Shown: positions 26,059 through 34,625, counted from the first letter of the stretch. The stretch is DNA of 64,000 nucleotides from Phascolarctobacterium_A sp034086985 (GCA_034086985.1 JAXDZG010000023.1:1-64000); one strand, 5' to 3'. Notes: generated by a model not told the origin, from the sequence alone. Numbers and translations: made by a program.

Positions 26059-26141
26059 AAACTTATCCTCAAAATAATAAGGGGCGGAGAAGCTCCCCGC
26101 CCTCTTGCGTAATTATCCTTGTGAAGGCATATTAGCCATAA

Positions 26142-27314
26142 TTACATGAACTTAGAAATAAACTCTTCTACCTCAGCACGATGCTCGAAGATGTATTGCG
26201 GGTCATCGCCAACCAATACCTTTTGCCATTCAGCCAAGGGCTTGTCGCCTTTAGCAACCTTGATGGTTTCGTTGCCGGAATAAGTGCCCATATCCTTGGA
26301 CCAGCTTGCAAAGCCTTCCTTGGTCAGCAGGAATTGTACGAACAGCTTAGCAGCAGCAGGATGCTTAGCGTCCTTCACCAGCATCACATATTCAGGATAG
26401 TAGAAGCCGGCAAAGGGAGTTACCTTATCAGCAGTACCTACAGCCAAATTCTTCTTTTCTGCATAGCGCAGCTTGGAATAGTTCAAAAGACCGATAGCGG
26501 TCAGGTTTTGACCCTTAACGCCTACGGACTCGGTCATAGCGGTGTCGGAGGGGCCCATTACCAGACCATTTTGGAAGGCCATCTTAATCCATTCATAGCC
26601 AGCGTTCTTGGTGGTCAGCTTCAAGGGTTTCTTGTACAAATCTTCATAAGCCTTAGCCAGCTTGTTAGCGTTTTCTTCCTTGGTCAGCATGGTCAGGAAG
26701 TTGGCATTAATGCCCTCCTGCATGGGGCTCTTGAAGAAGAATTTGCCCTTCATATTAGGCTCGGTGAGCTGCCACAGGTTGCTTACAGGAGCAGCCTTGC
26801 CATTTTCATTATTATAAACCAGCACCTTGTTCATATAAGCAAATACCAAGGGGCTTTGGTTAGCTTCAGGAATAACATTTTTCAAATCAGCAGGCACATA
26901 GTTTTGCAGATAGCCAGTGGTAATCAATTCGCCATACACACGACCACTATCTTGGCAAATTACAAGGTCGGCACCCTCTGCCTTAGCCTTAGCCTCTGTG
27001 GAAATCTTGTCGATCAACTCGAAATCCTTCAGGTTGCTAGCAACAACCTTAATGCCGTATTTTTTCTCAAAGGCAGCACCGGCCTTGGAAACACGGGATG
27101 TAATGGAATATACCTTTACAGTGCCCTCTTTTTTAGCTTGGGCCAGCAAATCAGCCTCTTTTTCGCTCTTCAGCTGCACAATTTTGCCAGCGCTAGCCTT
27201 GGTGTCCTTGGCAGCCTCTTTTTTAGCATCGCCGCCACCGCAGCCTGCGGACAGCATAACTACCAAACCCATAGCTAGGGCTGCAGCCAAGCTCTTTTTC
27301 CAAGTTTTCTTCAT
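26142..27314 (-). CDS. ABC substrate-binding lipoprotein, ferric/phosphonate-type family
   Basis: 390 residues with a lipobox LSAGC (lipid Cys at 25), a Lys/Ala linker, and a family-6-type binding fold (VKVYSITSRVSKAGAAFEKKYGIKV, then FAGFYYPEYVMLV). FbpA-type proteins bind Fe3+ through adjacent Tyr; a YY pair is present in GFYYPEY, but I cannot confirm the ligand, and 2-aminoethylphosphonate or thiamine relatives are alternatives. No clear Fur box is seen upstream. First gene of the ABC operon. Confidence 0.85.
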   Translation of the reverse strand: MKKTWKKSLAAALAMGLVVMLSAGCGGGDAKKEAAKDTKASAGKIVQLKSEKEADLLAQAKKEGTVKVYSITSRVSKAGAAFEKKYGIKVVASNLKDFELIDKISTEAKAKAEGADLVICQDSGRVYGELITTGYLQNYVPADLKNVIPEANQSPLVFAYMNKVLVYNNENGKAAPVSNLWQLTEPNMKGKFFFKSPMQEGINANFLTMLTKEENANKLAKAYEDLYKKPLKLTTKNAGYEWIKMAFQNGLVMGPSDTAMTESVGVKGQNLTAIGLLNYSKLRYAEKKNLAVGTADKVTPFAGFYYPEYVMLVKDAKHPAAAKLFVQFLLTKEGFASWSKDMGTYSGNETIKVAKGDKPLAEWQKVLVGDDPQYIFEHRAEVEEFISKFM

Positions 27315-27394
27315 AACAAATCCTCCTTCGATATCGTCCCTGATGCCCTGATATAAACAAAAGCTGGACGTTCCCTTATAATCACACTGCTACT

Positions 27395-27423
27395 ATTATA
27401 TACCCAGATAGCACTAAAAACAA
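27395..27423 (-). promoter_or_regulatory. Promoter of the ABC operon
   Basis: Minus-strand TTGTTT (27418-27423), 17-bp spacer, TATAAT (27395-27400), about 80 bp before the ATG. The leader holds the tandem repeat CCCTGATGCCCTGATA (plus reading) near 27338-27353, of unknown meaning. Confidence 0.7.
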
Positions 27424-27481
27424 TGCTTATACATCAGGCCAGAGCAAATTTTCAGAAAGTATTGCTTGGCATGCCTTGCCT

Positions 27482-28222
27482 TTATTTTATAAATACGTAT
27501 TCTAAGTCGTTCGATAAGGCAGGATTAAAGACATAGCCATAGGTATCGAATCCCTGTACCTCCTCCGGGCTTTGCACGTTGTGCTCGGCGCACCAGCGCA
27601 CCATGCTGCCACGGGCCATTTTCGCCTCCGTAGCCTTGACCTTATAACCACCCTTTTTATCGCTACAGCCAAAAATACAGCTTACGAAACGTACATCCTT
27701 GCCCAGATAAGGCTCCACAGCCTTACTATATTCTTTCGAAGCAAGATTTAAGATTACCTTGTCCTCGCAGGTCAGAGTGTCACACAAGCGCCTATCCCAG
27801 TACTGGTAAAGATTTTTCTTGCCTGCTACAACAAGCTTGGCCTGCATCTCTAAGCGATAGGGAGCTACACCATCACTGGCACGCAAAAGTCCATAAAAGC
27901 CTGACAAAATGCGCAGATTGGCACACACATATTCCCAAGCCTCTGCTTCCAAAACCCGCGGCCCCATATGTGTGTATTGTAAGCCAACATAAGCCAACAC
28001 CGCCGGCGTTAAATTCCGCTCTAAATCCATCCGGCGAATACGCTCATAATTCTGCTCCGCCAAGGCATCATTGCAGTCCCACAGCTTTTGCAATTCCGGC
28101 ATGCTCATAGCTTGCAGCTTGGCTAAGATTTCTCTTGTCTGCGACAAAAACTGTGGTGCAGTACAAGCAAAGGCTTCCGTATCCACCTGCATCTGCTTGG
28201 CCGGAGAAATTATTATCTTCAT
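27482..28222 (-). CDS. yaaA: Peroxide stress protein YaaA
   Basis: 246 residues starting MKIIISPAKQM, the hallmark of the YaaA/UPF0246 family, with LWDCNDALAEQNYERI, the YTGL-like segment AYVGLQYTHM, FYGLLRASDGVAPYRLEMQ and the C-terminal EVQGFDTYGYVFN. In E. coli YaaA binds DNA and limits Fenton damage during peroxide stress. It stands alone between the iron-type ABC operon and a Cys-rich gene; the neighbourhood fits an iron/oxidant theme by inference. Confidence 0.92.
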   Translation of the reverse strand: MKIIISPAKQMQVDTEAFACTAPQFLSQTREILAKLQAMSMPELQKLWDCNDALAEQNYERIRRMDLERNLTPAVLAYVGLQYTHMGPRVLEAEAWEYVCANLRILSGFYGLLRASDGVAPYRLEMQAKLVVAGKKNLYQYWDRRLCDTLTCEDKVILNLASKEYSKAVEPYLGKDVRFVSCIFGCSDKKGGYKVKATEAKMARGSMVRWCAEHNVQSPEEVQGFDTYGYVFNPALSNDLEYVFIK

Positions 28223-28296
28223 GGTAAACCTCCATCACGTAGTCATACTTGTATTTATTATATCACAAGGAAGCAAACTGTATGTAAGCGCAGGCG

Positions 28297-28336
28297 AAAA
28301 AAAGAAAGCCCTGCTTCTTATGAAAGAGGCAGGGCT
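28297..28336 (-). terminator. Terminator of the Cys-rich gene (hairpin shared with 33413)
   Basis: On the minus strand AGCCCTGC-CTCTTTCATAAGAAG-CAGGGCT then TTCTTTTTTT. The 30-nt hairpin (28307-28336) is identical, in transcript orientation, to 33413-33442. Confidence 0.88.
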
Positions 28337-28365
28337 TAAACTATGCATATACACTATAGCTTTGC

Positions 28366-28722
28366 TTACAGTATTTCTGCTTTTCTATCAATAATTGCTT
28401 TGCAGGCTGCGCAGGCAGGGCAGTCGCAATATTTGGCACCGCTGTCCTTAAGCTCTTGGGCGTGAGCTTGCAGCGCTTTGACGCCGTCGGCGCCAAAGAT
28501 GCTCAGAGCCAGCTCAGTTTGACCAAAGGCGATCAGTCCGTCGATGGGCATAATGTCTGCTTCTAGCTCTGCGATATATTTGGCCGTTTCAGCAGCCTCT
28601 GCCTCGGTGCCAATAGCAGCCAACCAGGCGTTGGCTGCGTCCTTCACCTCTGGGCAGGCGCTGGGAGCGGCCAACAAGTCCTGAGTTTTACTAATCACAA
28701 AATCTAATACTGCTTTTTCCAT
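28366..28722 (-). CDS. Small acidic protein with C-terminal CxCxxCxxC motif
   Basis: 118 residues, Ala/Glu-rich and helical, ending with YCDCPACAACKAI. Four closely spaced Cys suggest metal or Fe-S binding or redox control. Similar small proteins are sometimes mislabelled Hsp90-like in databases; there is no GHKL ATPase fold here. It diverges from the HxlR regulator gene across a 160-bp region with a 13-bp inverted repeat, so it may be a target of that regulator. AAGGAGG lies 8 bp before ATG. Confidence 0.65.
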   Translation of the reverse strand: MEKAVLDFVISKTQDLLAAPSACPEVKDAANAWLAAIGTEAEAAETAKYIAELEADIMPIDGLIAFGQTELALSIFGADGVKALQAHAQELKDSGAKYCDCPACAACKAIIDRKAEIL

Positions 28723-28818
28723 AAGATAATCCTCCTTCAGCTTAAGCTTTTACTTGCTTAGATCAGCTTCTGACATTATAATATAACCATAGGGCTATTT
28801 TGTAAAGTAAGCACTTTT

Positions 28819-28854
28819 AAGTACTATAGTTACCTTTTAGAAACTATAGTACTT
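28819..28854. promoter_or_regulatory. Palindromic operator in the hxlR-type divergent region
   Basis: AAGTACTATAGTT (28819-28831) and AACTATAGTACTT (28842-28854) form a perfect 13-bp inverted repeat with a 10-bp spacer. It lies 32 bp before the HxlR-type gene and between two divergent genes. HxlR-family dimers bind such TAGTA-rich palindromes and are usually autoregulated, so this is the likely binding site. Confidence 0.75.
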
Positions 28855-28886
28855 AGAGATACTAATTTTAGAAAGGGGATGGTCAT

Positions 28887-29216
28887 ATGTCCAAGGCATT
28901 ACCTGCCTGTCCGGTGGAGGTGACCTTGATGCTCATCAGTGACCGCTGGAAGGTGCTCATCCTGCGAGATTTGCTCAGTGGTACCAAACGCTTTGGGGAA
29001 CTAAAAAAATCCATTGGCAGTATTTCCCAAAAGGTATTGACCAGCAATCTGCGTGCCATGGAGGAGGATGGCCTCTTAACCCGCAAGGTCTATGCTGAGG
29101 TACCCCCACGAGTAGAGTATACCTTGACGGAGCTGGGCGAGAGCCTGCGCCCCATCCTTTTTGCCATGCAGCAATGGGGACTGGAGTACCAAAAGCAGGC
29201 AGCACTGAAGCAATAA
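28887..29216 (+). CDS. HxlR-family transcriptional regulator
   Basis: A 109-residue winged-helix protein. ISDRWKVLILRDLLSGTKRFGELKKSIGSISQKVLTSNLR is the HxlR helix-turn-helix, and YTLTELGESL forms the wing. A Cys at position 8 in ACPVEVTL matches the N-terminal thiol of redox-sensing members such as YodB and HypR. It likely senses electrophiles or disulfide stress and acts on the palindrome upstream. The ketopantoate-reductase-like gene follows by 46 bp on the same strand. Confidence 0.9.
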   Translation: MSKALPACPVEVTLMLISDRWKVLILRDLLSGTKRFGELKKSIGSISQKVLTSNLRAMEEDGLLTRKVYAEVPPRVEYTLTELGESLRPILFAMQQWGLEYQKQAALKQ

Positions 29217-29262
29217 TTTATAAAAATGTCATAAAAAATTCAGCAAAAAGGGAGGAAAGATT

Positions 29263-30174
29263 ATGGAGATAAAAACTGTGGCCATTGTAGGCATGGGTGC
29301 CTTGGGCTTGCTCTATGGTGAGCAGCTGAACAAGGTATTGCCCAAGGGAGCAGTGCGCTTTGTAATGGACGAGGAGCGCTATGCACGTCATGCAAATGAT
29401 AAGTATGAGGTTAATGGTGTGGAGCAAAGCTTTACCTTGCAAAGTGCTGCTAGCGCCGAGCCCGTGGATTTAGTCATTGTAGCTACCAAATTCAGCGGAC
29501 TTACGGAGGCCTTGGCAGAAATGCAGGGCTTAGTTGGGCCTAAAACCATTATTTTTTCCGTGCTCAATGGCATCAGCAGTGAGGAATACATCAAGGAACG
29601 CTATGGGGATGACAATTTGCTCTATTGCGTGGCCTTGGGCATGGATGCAGTACGCGAAGGGACGAGCCTCACCTATGAGCATAAGGGCATTTTAAAGCTG
29701 GGCTTTTTGGAGAAGAAGCAGCGTCCGGCACTGGCTGCGGTCATGGCGCTTTTGGAAAAAGCGGGCATTCAATATGTTATTGAAGAGGATATTTTGCACG
29801 CTTTGTGGGCTAAGCTGCTGCTCAATGTGGGCATCAATCAAACCTGCATGGTCTATGAGACCAATTATGGCGGGGCTTTTACCAATGATGAAGCCTGCAA
29901 GGATATGTTTGCAGCCATGCATGAGGTGATTAATGTGGCCCAAAAGGAAGGCATTAAGCTGACGGAAGCGGACTTTGAGGGCTGCGTAAAGGTTTTGCGA
30001 GGGCTTTCTCCGGAGGGACTGCCCTCCATGCGTCAGGATGCGCTGGCCAAGCGTAAATCCGAGGTGGAGCTGTTTGCAGGTACTATCATTCGCTTAGGCA
30101 CTAAGCACAATGTGCCAACGCCGGTAAACCAAAGATATTATGATATCATCAAGGCTATGGAAGCAAAGTATTAA
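29263..30174 (+). CDS. Ketopantoate reductase-like (ApbA/PanE family) oxidoreductase
   Basis: 303 residues. N-terminal NADPH Rossmann motif VGMGALGLLYG (~10-20), VIVATKFSGL, and a C-terminal helical domain with WAKLLLNVGINQTC containing the catalytic Lys and KSEVELFAGTIIRLG containing the catalytic Glu. The family reduces 2-dehydropantoate to pantoate for CoA, but many paralogues exist; the location behind a redox-type HxlR regulator hints at another 2-keto acid substrate. A terminator follows directly. Confidence 0.82.
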   Translation: MEIKTVAIVGMGALGLLYGEQLNKVLPKGAVRFVMDEERYARHANDKYEVNGVEQSFTLQSAASAEPVDLVIVATKFSGLTEALAEMQGLVGPKTIIFSVLNGISSEEYIKERYGDDNLLYCVALGMDAVREGTSLTYEHKGILKLGFLEKKQRPALAAVMALLEKAGIQYVIEEDILHALWAKLLLNVGINQTCMVYETNYGGAFTNDEACKDMFAAMHEVINVAQKEGIKLTEADFEGCVKVLRGLSPEGLPSMRQDALAKRKSEVELFAGTIIRLGTKHNVPTPVNQRYYDIIKAMEAKY

Positions 30175-30184
30175 TAGATAAAAA

Positions 30185-30220
30185 ATCCCTGCTTCTCTGA
30201 CGAGGAGCAGGGATTTTTTA
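30185..30220. terminator. Bidirectional terminator
   Basis: ATCCCTGCTTCTC-tgac-GAGGAGCAGGGAT flanked by A-run and TTTTTT on both sides. It separates two convergent genes. Confidence 0.9.
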
Positions 30221-30229
30221 TTGCTAGAC

Positions 30230-30667
30230 TTATTTTTTGAACTCTAAAAGGCCTTTTTCCATAATATAGTCGGACACCATATCAGCCGCTTCAGCGGAAA
30301 TCTTGATGCATTTGGTTCGATATTCAGGCGTGCCAAAGGAAAGCTTGTTTAATTGAGAGCAGCAGGCAGAGCCAAAATGATTATAGAAGCGCTCATAGAA
30401 TTCATGGGTATATTTATAAACCTCGGTTTGATGCTTCTCGCTGGGGTCCAGACGTCCCACTAAGGAACTGATAATCATGGCGGAGCCACTCAAAGCGCCA
30501 CATACGCAGCCGCTGCGGCCAATACCACCGCCCATGCCGCTGATCATGCGAATAGCTGCATCAGGCAGGTTCAGATTAAGTCCCTTGTTACAGGCCTTTA
30601 CTACGGATTCCACACAATTGTTGCCAGCAGAATGATACTCTGCTGCCAAATCATAAATTTCTTTCAT
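30230..30667 (-). CDS. C_GCAxxG_C_C family redox protein
   Basis: 145 residues with NNCVESVV near the N-terminus, GCVCGALSGS in the centre (the C-GCAxxG box), then SACCSQL and a further Cys in YRTKCIKI. This Cys arrangement defines the C_GCAxxG_C_C family, thought to bind a metal or heme cofactor and found near redox enzymes. It lies 39 bp downstream of the GlcD-like oxidase on the same strand and may pass electrons with it. Confidence 0.88.
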   Translation of the reverse strand: MKEIYDLAAEYHSAGNNCVESVVKACNKGLNLNLPDAAIRMISGMGGGIGRSGCVCGALSGSAMIISSLVGRLDPSEKHQTEVYKYTHEFYERFYNHFGSACCSQLNKLSFGTPEYRTKCIKISAEAADMVSDYIMEKGLLEFKK

Positions 30668-30706
30668 CTTATTCCACCCATTTCCCTTTTATATTTGCCT
30701 TACGGC

Positions 30707-32110
30707 TTATTCCACATCAAAAATCTTGCCAGGATTCAAAATATTATTGGGGTCCAGTGCCTTTTTAATTGCACGCATCATTTCCAGCTCATCCGGATTG
30801 GTGAATTCCTCCATCAAATGTTTACGCTTGTAGCCAATGCCATGCTCGCCACTCAAACGACCACCATGAGCGTAGATAAAGGCATAGAGCTCCTGTTGAT
30901 TTTCCTTCACGCGAGCGTCCCAATCCTCGTAGCTCTCTTCAGGCATCTTCAGGATATTCAGATGGATATTGCCATCACCGGCATGACTGGCAATGCGGGT
31001 CACCAGCTGATATTTTTCAGCCAGACGCAAAATCTCTGCCAAAAGGGCAGGCTCCTGGTCTACGGGACAAACCACGTCTTCCTTGCACACGATGAGGCTT
31101 TCAGCACGTACTGCTTCGGCGAAGGCCTTACGGGCCTGCCAAATCTTTGCATGCTCTGCTACGAGCACATCGGAAGCGCCATTTTCAGAGCAAATTTCGT
31201 CCAAGGTGCAGGCTTTTTCGTCCAAGTCGTCCTCGCTGGTTCCTTCCACCTCTACAATGAGGTAATTACCCTTTTCGCTGCCCTGCAGATTGCTGCCCAA
31301 ATATCTTTCTACGGATTTAATGGTGATATTATCCATATACTCCACGCAGGTAGGAGTAATACCGCCCATGATAATCTTGTTCACGGTACCGATGGCGTCC
31401 TCGGCAGACTCGAACACAGCCAAAAGGTCCATGCTATATTTAGGAATGGGTAACAGCTTCACCGTAATCTTTGTGATAATGCCCAAGGTGCCCTCGGAAC
31501 CAATTACAAGCTGCTCAAGGCAATAGCCCGTAGTTTGCTTTTGCAAGCGTGCGCCGAGATTGACAATCTTACCGGTGGGATTAACTACTTCCACTGCATA
31601 AACCTGATGACGGGTAGTGCCATATTTGACAGCACGGTTGCCACCGGCATTGGTAGCTACGTTACCGCCTATGAAGCAGGAGTCACCGCTGCAGGGGTCG
31701 CCAGCATAGAATGCACCCTGTGCCTCAACTGCAGCCTGCAAATCAGAGGTGCGCACACCAGGCTCCACCACAGCATACATGGCATCTACGTTGATTTCTA
31801 GAATTTTATTCATCTTTTCCAAGGATAGCACCACGCCACCGTATACGGGCACAGCACCACAAGCCAGACCAGTGCCGGCGCCACGGGGTACTACCGGAAA
31901 ATGGTGCTCATTGGCCAGCTTTACTACAGCAGCCACCTGCTGTGCATTCTCAGCAAAAACTACTGCCTCCGGCATATGATGATAAGCCGGGTCAGTCACC
32001 TCGTCGTGAGCATAGATTTCCATTTGCTCGCCTTCGGTCAGCACATTTTGTGCGCCTACAAGGGCTTGTAGCTTGGCGATTATTTCCTGGGAAATTTTAT
32101 TGTATTCCAT
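30707..32110 (-). CDS. FAD-linked oxidase, GlcD/D-lactate dehydrogenase type
   Basis: 467 residues. FAD_binding_4 motifs PRGAGTGLACGAVP and SCFIGGNVATNAGGNRAVKYG, then the C-terminal FAD-oxidase domain with HAGDGNIHLNI and LSGEHGIG. It oxidises a 2-hydroxy acid such as glycolate or D-lactate. No electron-transfer flavoprotein or GlcF partner is adjacent; the C_GCAxxG_C_C gene follows instead. An extended -10 (TGGTACAAT on the minus strand near 32171-32179) lies upstream. Confidence 0.9.
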   Translation of the reverse strand: MEYNKISQEIIAKLQALVGAQNVLTEGEQMEIYAHDEVTDPAYHHMPEAVVFAENAQQVAAVVKLANEHHFPVVPRGAGTGLACGAVPVYGGVVLSLEKMNKILEINVDAMYAVVEPGVRTSDLQAAVEAQGAFYAGDPCSGDSCFIGGNVATNAGGNRAVKYGTTRHQVYAVEVVNPTGKIVNLGARLQKQTTGYCLEQLVIGSEGTLGIITKITVKLLPIPKYSMDLLAVFESAEDAIGTVNKIIMGGITPTCVEYMDNITIKSVERYLGSNLQGSEKGNYLIVEVEGTSEDDLDEKACTLDEICSENGASDVLVAEHAKIWQARKAFAEAVRAESLIVCKEDVVCPVDQEPALLAEILRLAEKYQLVTRIASHAGDGNIHLNILKMPEESYEDWDARVKENQQELYAFIYAHGGRLSGEHGIGYKRKHLMEEFTNPDELEMMRAIKKALDPNNILNPGKIFDVE

Positions 32111-32276
32111 GAGCTTGTCCTCCTCTTGTTGTACTAGAGTCTTGTTCCAAGAAAATTCACTAACAAGTTTATTGTACCATAATCTCTTTAATTTTGCTCA
32201 CTTTTCACAAAGTATACACAACTATCTACGCTCAGCTTACACAGAAGAGCAAAAGATATTATTTTTACATAAAATA

Positions 32277-32305
32277 TTGCTAATCAGCCAAAGATATGCT
32301 ATCAT
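32277..32305 (+). promoter_or_regulatory. Promoter of the YeiH-like gene
   Basis: TTGCTA (32277-32282), 17-bp spacer, TATCAT (32300-32305), 35 bp before the ATG. Confidence 0.6.
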
Positions 32306-32340
32306 TAAATAATCTTGTTTGATAGAAAGAGGTTAGAAAA

Positions 32341-33381
32341 ATGAACTTTATAGAAAAAAACTGGAAGGGCATGCTGCTGTGCCTTGTAATTTCCACTCCC
32401 TGCTGGTACCTGGGAAAAATGTTTCCTTTGATTGGCGGACCTGTTTTCGCCATTATCGCCGGCATGATCGTTACCCTGTTTATTAAGGATAAAACCCATC
32501 TACAGGGCGGTATCAACTATGTTTCTAAGAAAATCCTGCAGTATGCAGTTATTCTGCTGGGCTTCGGCCTTAATCTCACTGTGGTATTGCAGACTGGTGT
32601 TCAGTCCCTGCCCATTATCATCAGCACCATAGCAACTTCCCTTTTAATCGCTTGGGCTATGCATCACTGGATGGGTATGCCTACGAAGATTTCTACTTTA
32701 GTTGGCGTGGGCTCCTCCATCTGCGGTGGCTCCGCCATCGCTGCCACTGCTCCCGTTATCAAAGCCGACGACGAGGAGGTCGCTCAATCCATCTCTGTAA
32801 TTTTCTTCTTTAACATGGTAGCAGCCCTTGTTTTCCCCACCTTGGGCATGCTGGTGGGCTTTTCCACCGGCAGCGGTGAAGCCTTCGGCATTTTCGCTGG
32901 CACCGCTGTTAATGACACTTCTTCTGTAACTGCCTGTGCTGCCACTTGGGATTCCATGCATAACCTTGGCTCTGCAACCTTGGATAAAGCTGTAACGGTC
33001 AAGCTCACGCGTACTCTGGCCATTATCCCCATTACCATGGTGCTGGCTTATCTGACTACTAAAAATGCCAAGCATAATGCTGGGGACGCTGGCAAAAGCT
33101 ATAGCATCAAAAGCGTTTTCCCCTTCTTCATTATCTACTTCGTACTGGCTTCCTTAATTACCACCATCGCTCTAAATATGGGCGTTGCTATCGAAGCCTT
33201 TAATCCCTTGAAGACCATGAGCAAGTTCTTCATTGTGCTTTCCATGTGCGCTATCGGCCTTAACACTAACATCGTGAAGCTGATTAAAACTGGTGGCAAG
33301 CCTATTCTGATGGGCTTCTGCTGCTGGGTAGGCATCACGGTGGTGAGCCTTGTGATGCAGCACTTTATGGGACTATGGTAA
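32341..33381 (+). CDS. YeiH/UPF0324-family putative sulfate exporter
   Basis: 346 residues with about 10 helices. The family landmarks GVGSSICGGSAIAATAPVI and IFAGTAVNDTSSVTACAATWD are present, as well as LLGFGLNLT. Characterised or annotated members export sulfate or related anions; the substrate here is not proven. GAAAGAGG precedes the ATG. No LysR regulator is adjacent. An intrinsic terminator follows. Confidence 0.88.
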   Translation: MNFIEKNWKGMLLCLVISTPCWYLGKMFPLIGGPVFAIIAGMIVTLFIKDKTHLQGGINYVSKKILQYAVILLGFGLNLTVVLQTGVQSLPIIISTIATSLLIAWAMHHWMGMPTKISTLVGVGSSICGGSAIAATAPVIKADDEEVAQSISVIFFFNMVAALVFPTLGMLVGFSTGSGEAFGIFAGTAVNDTSSVTACAATWDSMHNLGSATLDKAVTVKLTRTLAIIPITMVLAYLTTKNAKHNAGDAGKSYSIKSVFPFFIIYFVLASLITTIALNMGVAIEAFNPLKTMSKFFIVLSMCAIGLNTNIVKLIKTGGKPILMGFCCWVGITVVSLVMQHFMGLW

Positions 33382-33411
33382 AGCCTTATCTCTCACTCGT
33401 GTTTAAAACTC

Positions 33412-33444
33412 AAGCCCTGCCTCTTTCATAAGAAGCAGGGCTTT
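33412..33444 (+). terminator. Terminator of the YeiH-like gene (hairpin shared with 28307)
   Basis: AGCCCTGC-CTCTTTCATAAGAAG-CAGGGCT followed by TT, C and more T. The 30-nt hairpin is identical to the one at 28307-28336 in transcript orientation. Confidence 0.88.
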
Positions 33445-33457
33445 TCTGTGGACTTTT

Positions 33458-33868
33458 TTAAATTATAATACCATCGCAATGGTCAATCTCGTGCTGAATA
33501 ATCTGTGCCGTCCAGCCCTCAAAGCTCTGGCGCTGCTTTTTAAAATGCATGTCCTGAAATTCTACAGTGATTTTTTTGTAGCGAGCTGTAGGACGCACGC
33601 CGTTCAGGGAAAGGCAGCCTTCCTCCGTCATATATTTGCCAGATTTTTTCACAATGACAGGGTTGAGCATAGCCACATTAATCGGCCCCATATTCACGGA
33701 AATAATGCGCTTTTGCACCCCAATCATATTGGCAGCAAGGCCCACGCAGCTGTCAGAATATGCAGCCAAAGTGTCCAATAAATTTTGGGCAATGGGTATA
33801 TCCAAAAAGCTGGCTTCAGTGCTCTTTTGCGCTAAAAAGCTTTCATCACGCACGATTTCACAAATCAT
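33458..33868 (-). CDS. Peptide deformylase-like protein with altered motif 1
   Basis: 136 residues. Motif 2 EEGCLS (82-87) and motif 3 QHEIDH (125-130) keep the metal Cys, both His and the catalytic Glu, but motif 1 reads GLAANMIG (43-50) where deformylases have GLAAPQIG, so the conserved Gln is Met. The protein is also shorter than the usual 150-190 residues. It may still be a metalloenzyme acting on formyl-methionine or another substrate. A palindromic operator lies 36 bp upstream. Confidence 0.8.
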   Translation of the reverse strand: MICEIVRDESFLAQKSTEASFLDIPIAQNLLDTLAAYSDSCVGLAANMIGVQKRIISVNMGPINVAMLNPVIVKKSGKYMTEEGCLSLNGVRPTARYKKITVEFQDMHFKKQRQSFEGWTAQIIQHEIDHCDGIII

Positions 33869-33903
33869 TTTCTACCTCCATATTATCATAAACATTCGTT
33901 TCG

Positions 33904-33920
33904 AGTAACGTTTAGTTACC
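33904..33920. promoter_or_regulatory. Palindromic operator GGTAACTAAACGTTACT (shared with 46636)
   Basis: On the minus strand GGTAACTAAACGTTACT; it matches the perfect palindrome at 46636-46652 at 15 of 17 positions. It lies 36 bp before the deformylase-like ATG, where it could overlap a promoter (a weak TATGAT lies just downstream). Confidence 0.55.
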
Positions 33921-34100
33921 CATATGATTCTTATAGATTTTATAAATAAGTTCTAACAATAACACGCTATGGTAATATTATAATGTCAAAAGCTAATCTT
34001 AGCAATAAAAAAGCAAAAGAAGCCTGCGCAGGATTCAGAGGTCTTTAAACAAAGTAACATAGCATTTTTTTAAATCTATAAGCCCTCTTGTAGAAATTTG

Positions 34101-34625
34101 TTATTGAACTCTAGAGTTTACCACCTTAACTATAATCTCACCATACTCGCCCTTGTCATCATAAAACTGCAAATAGCCTTCGGCCACGTTGCGCTTTTGC
34201 ACAGCCTCCCTATCCACTCTCAATTCCACATTGAGAGGAATATAATGAGCCATGTTCTTGCCTTGACCATGCTTACCTTTACCCCTGCCAAACTTATACT
34301 GCAGCTCATCCTGGGGCGTTACCTCCGTCCAAATGCCTTTCTTGCTGCCCTGGGACAGGTACATCTCCATACCGCTACCTATCACACGCAGCTGCGTCTT
34401 AGCCTCAGGCCGTAAGCGTAGGGAAAGGGAATACACATTGGGGTTTAAGAAGCGCTTTAGCGCTCCTTCCTTGCCTAAATCTACCGTACAGGTAACAACC
34501 TTACCCGGCGCAAGGGCGATGCTCTCGCTCATGCTGTCGCTGCCCATGCGTAGCTTGGCAGATCCCAGCATCAAGCCCAGCATAGCGCAGAACAGAACTA
34601 TGCGTATTAACCATTTTTTACTCAT
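34101..34625 (-). CDS. Exported protein of unknown function (polyferredoxin operon)
   Basis: 174 residues with an N-terminal signal or anchor (MSKKWLIRIVLFCAMLGLMLG) and a beta-rich domain (VVTCTVDLGKE, VYSLSLRLRPEAKTQLRV, IPLNVELRVDRE, YGEIIVKVVNSRVQ) that resembles an Ig-like periplasmic module. I recognise no family. It overlaps the Cys-rich mini-gene by 8 bp and thus is translationally coupled to it. The role is presumably linked to the membrane ferredoxin upstream. Confidence 0.6.
   Translation of the reverse strand: MSKKWLIRIVLFCAMLGLMLGSAKLRMGSDSMSESIALAPGKVVTCTVDLGKEGALKRFLNPNVYSLSLRLRPEAKTQLRVIGSGMEMYLSQGSKKGIWTEVTPQDELQYKFGRGKGKHGQGKNMAHYIPLNVELRVDREAVQKRNVAEGYLQFYDDKGEYGEIIVKVVNSRVQ

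Noticed and set aside
26181..27278. Open frame of 365 codons on the plus strand across the binding-protein gene
   Set aside because: Antisense shadow of a lipoprotein gene with a clear lipobox and operon context; no start signal.
27315..27481. Fur box in front of the ferric-type ABC operon
   Set aside because: I found no 19-bp GATAATGAT-type inverted repeat; only a promoter and short CCCTGAT repeats.
28366..28722. Hsp90 homologue
   Set aside because: No GHKL ATPase domain and only 118 residues; such a name would come from propagated misannotation.
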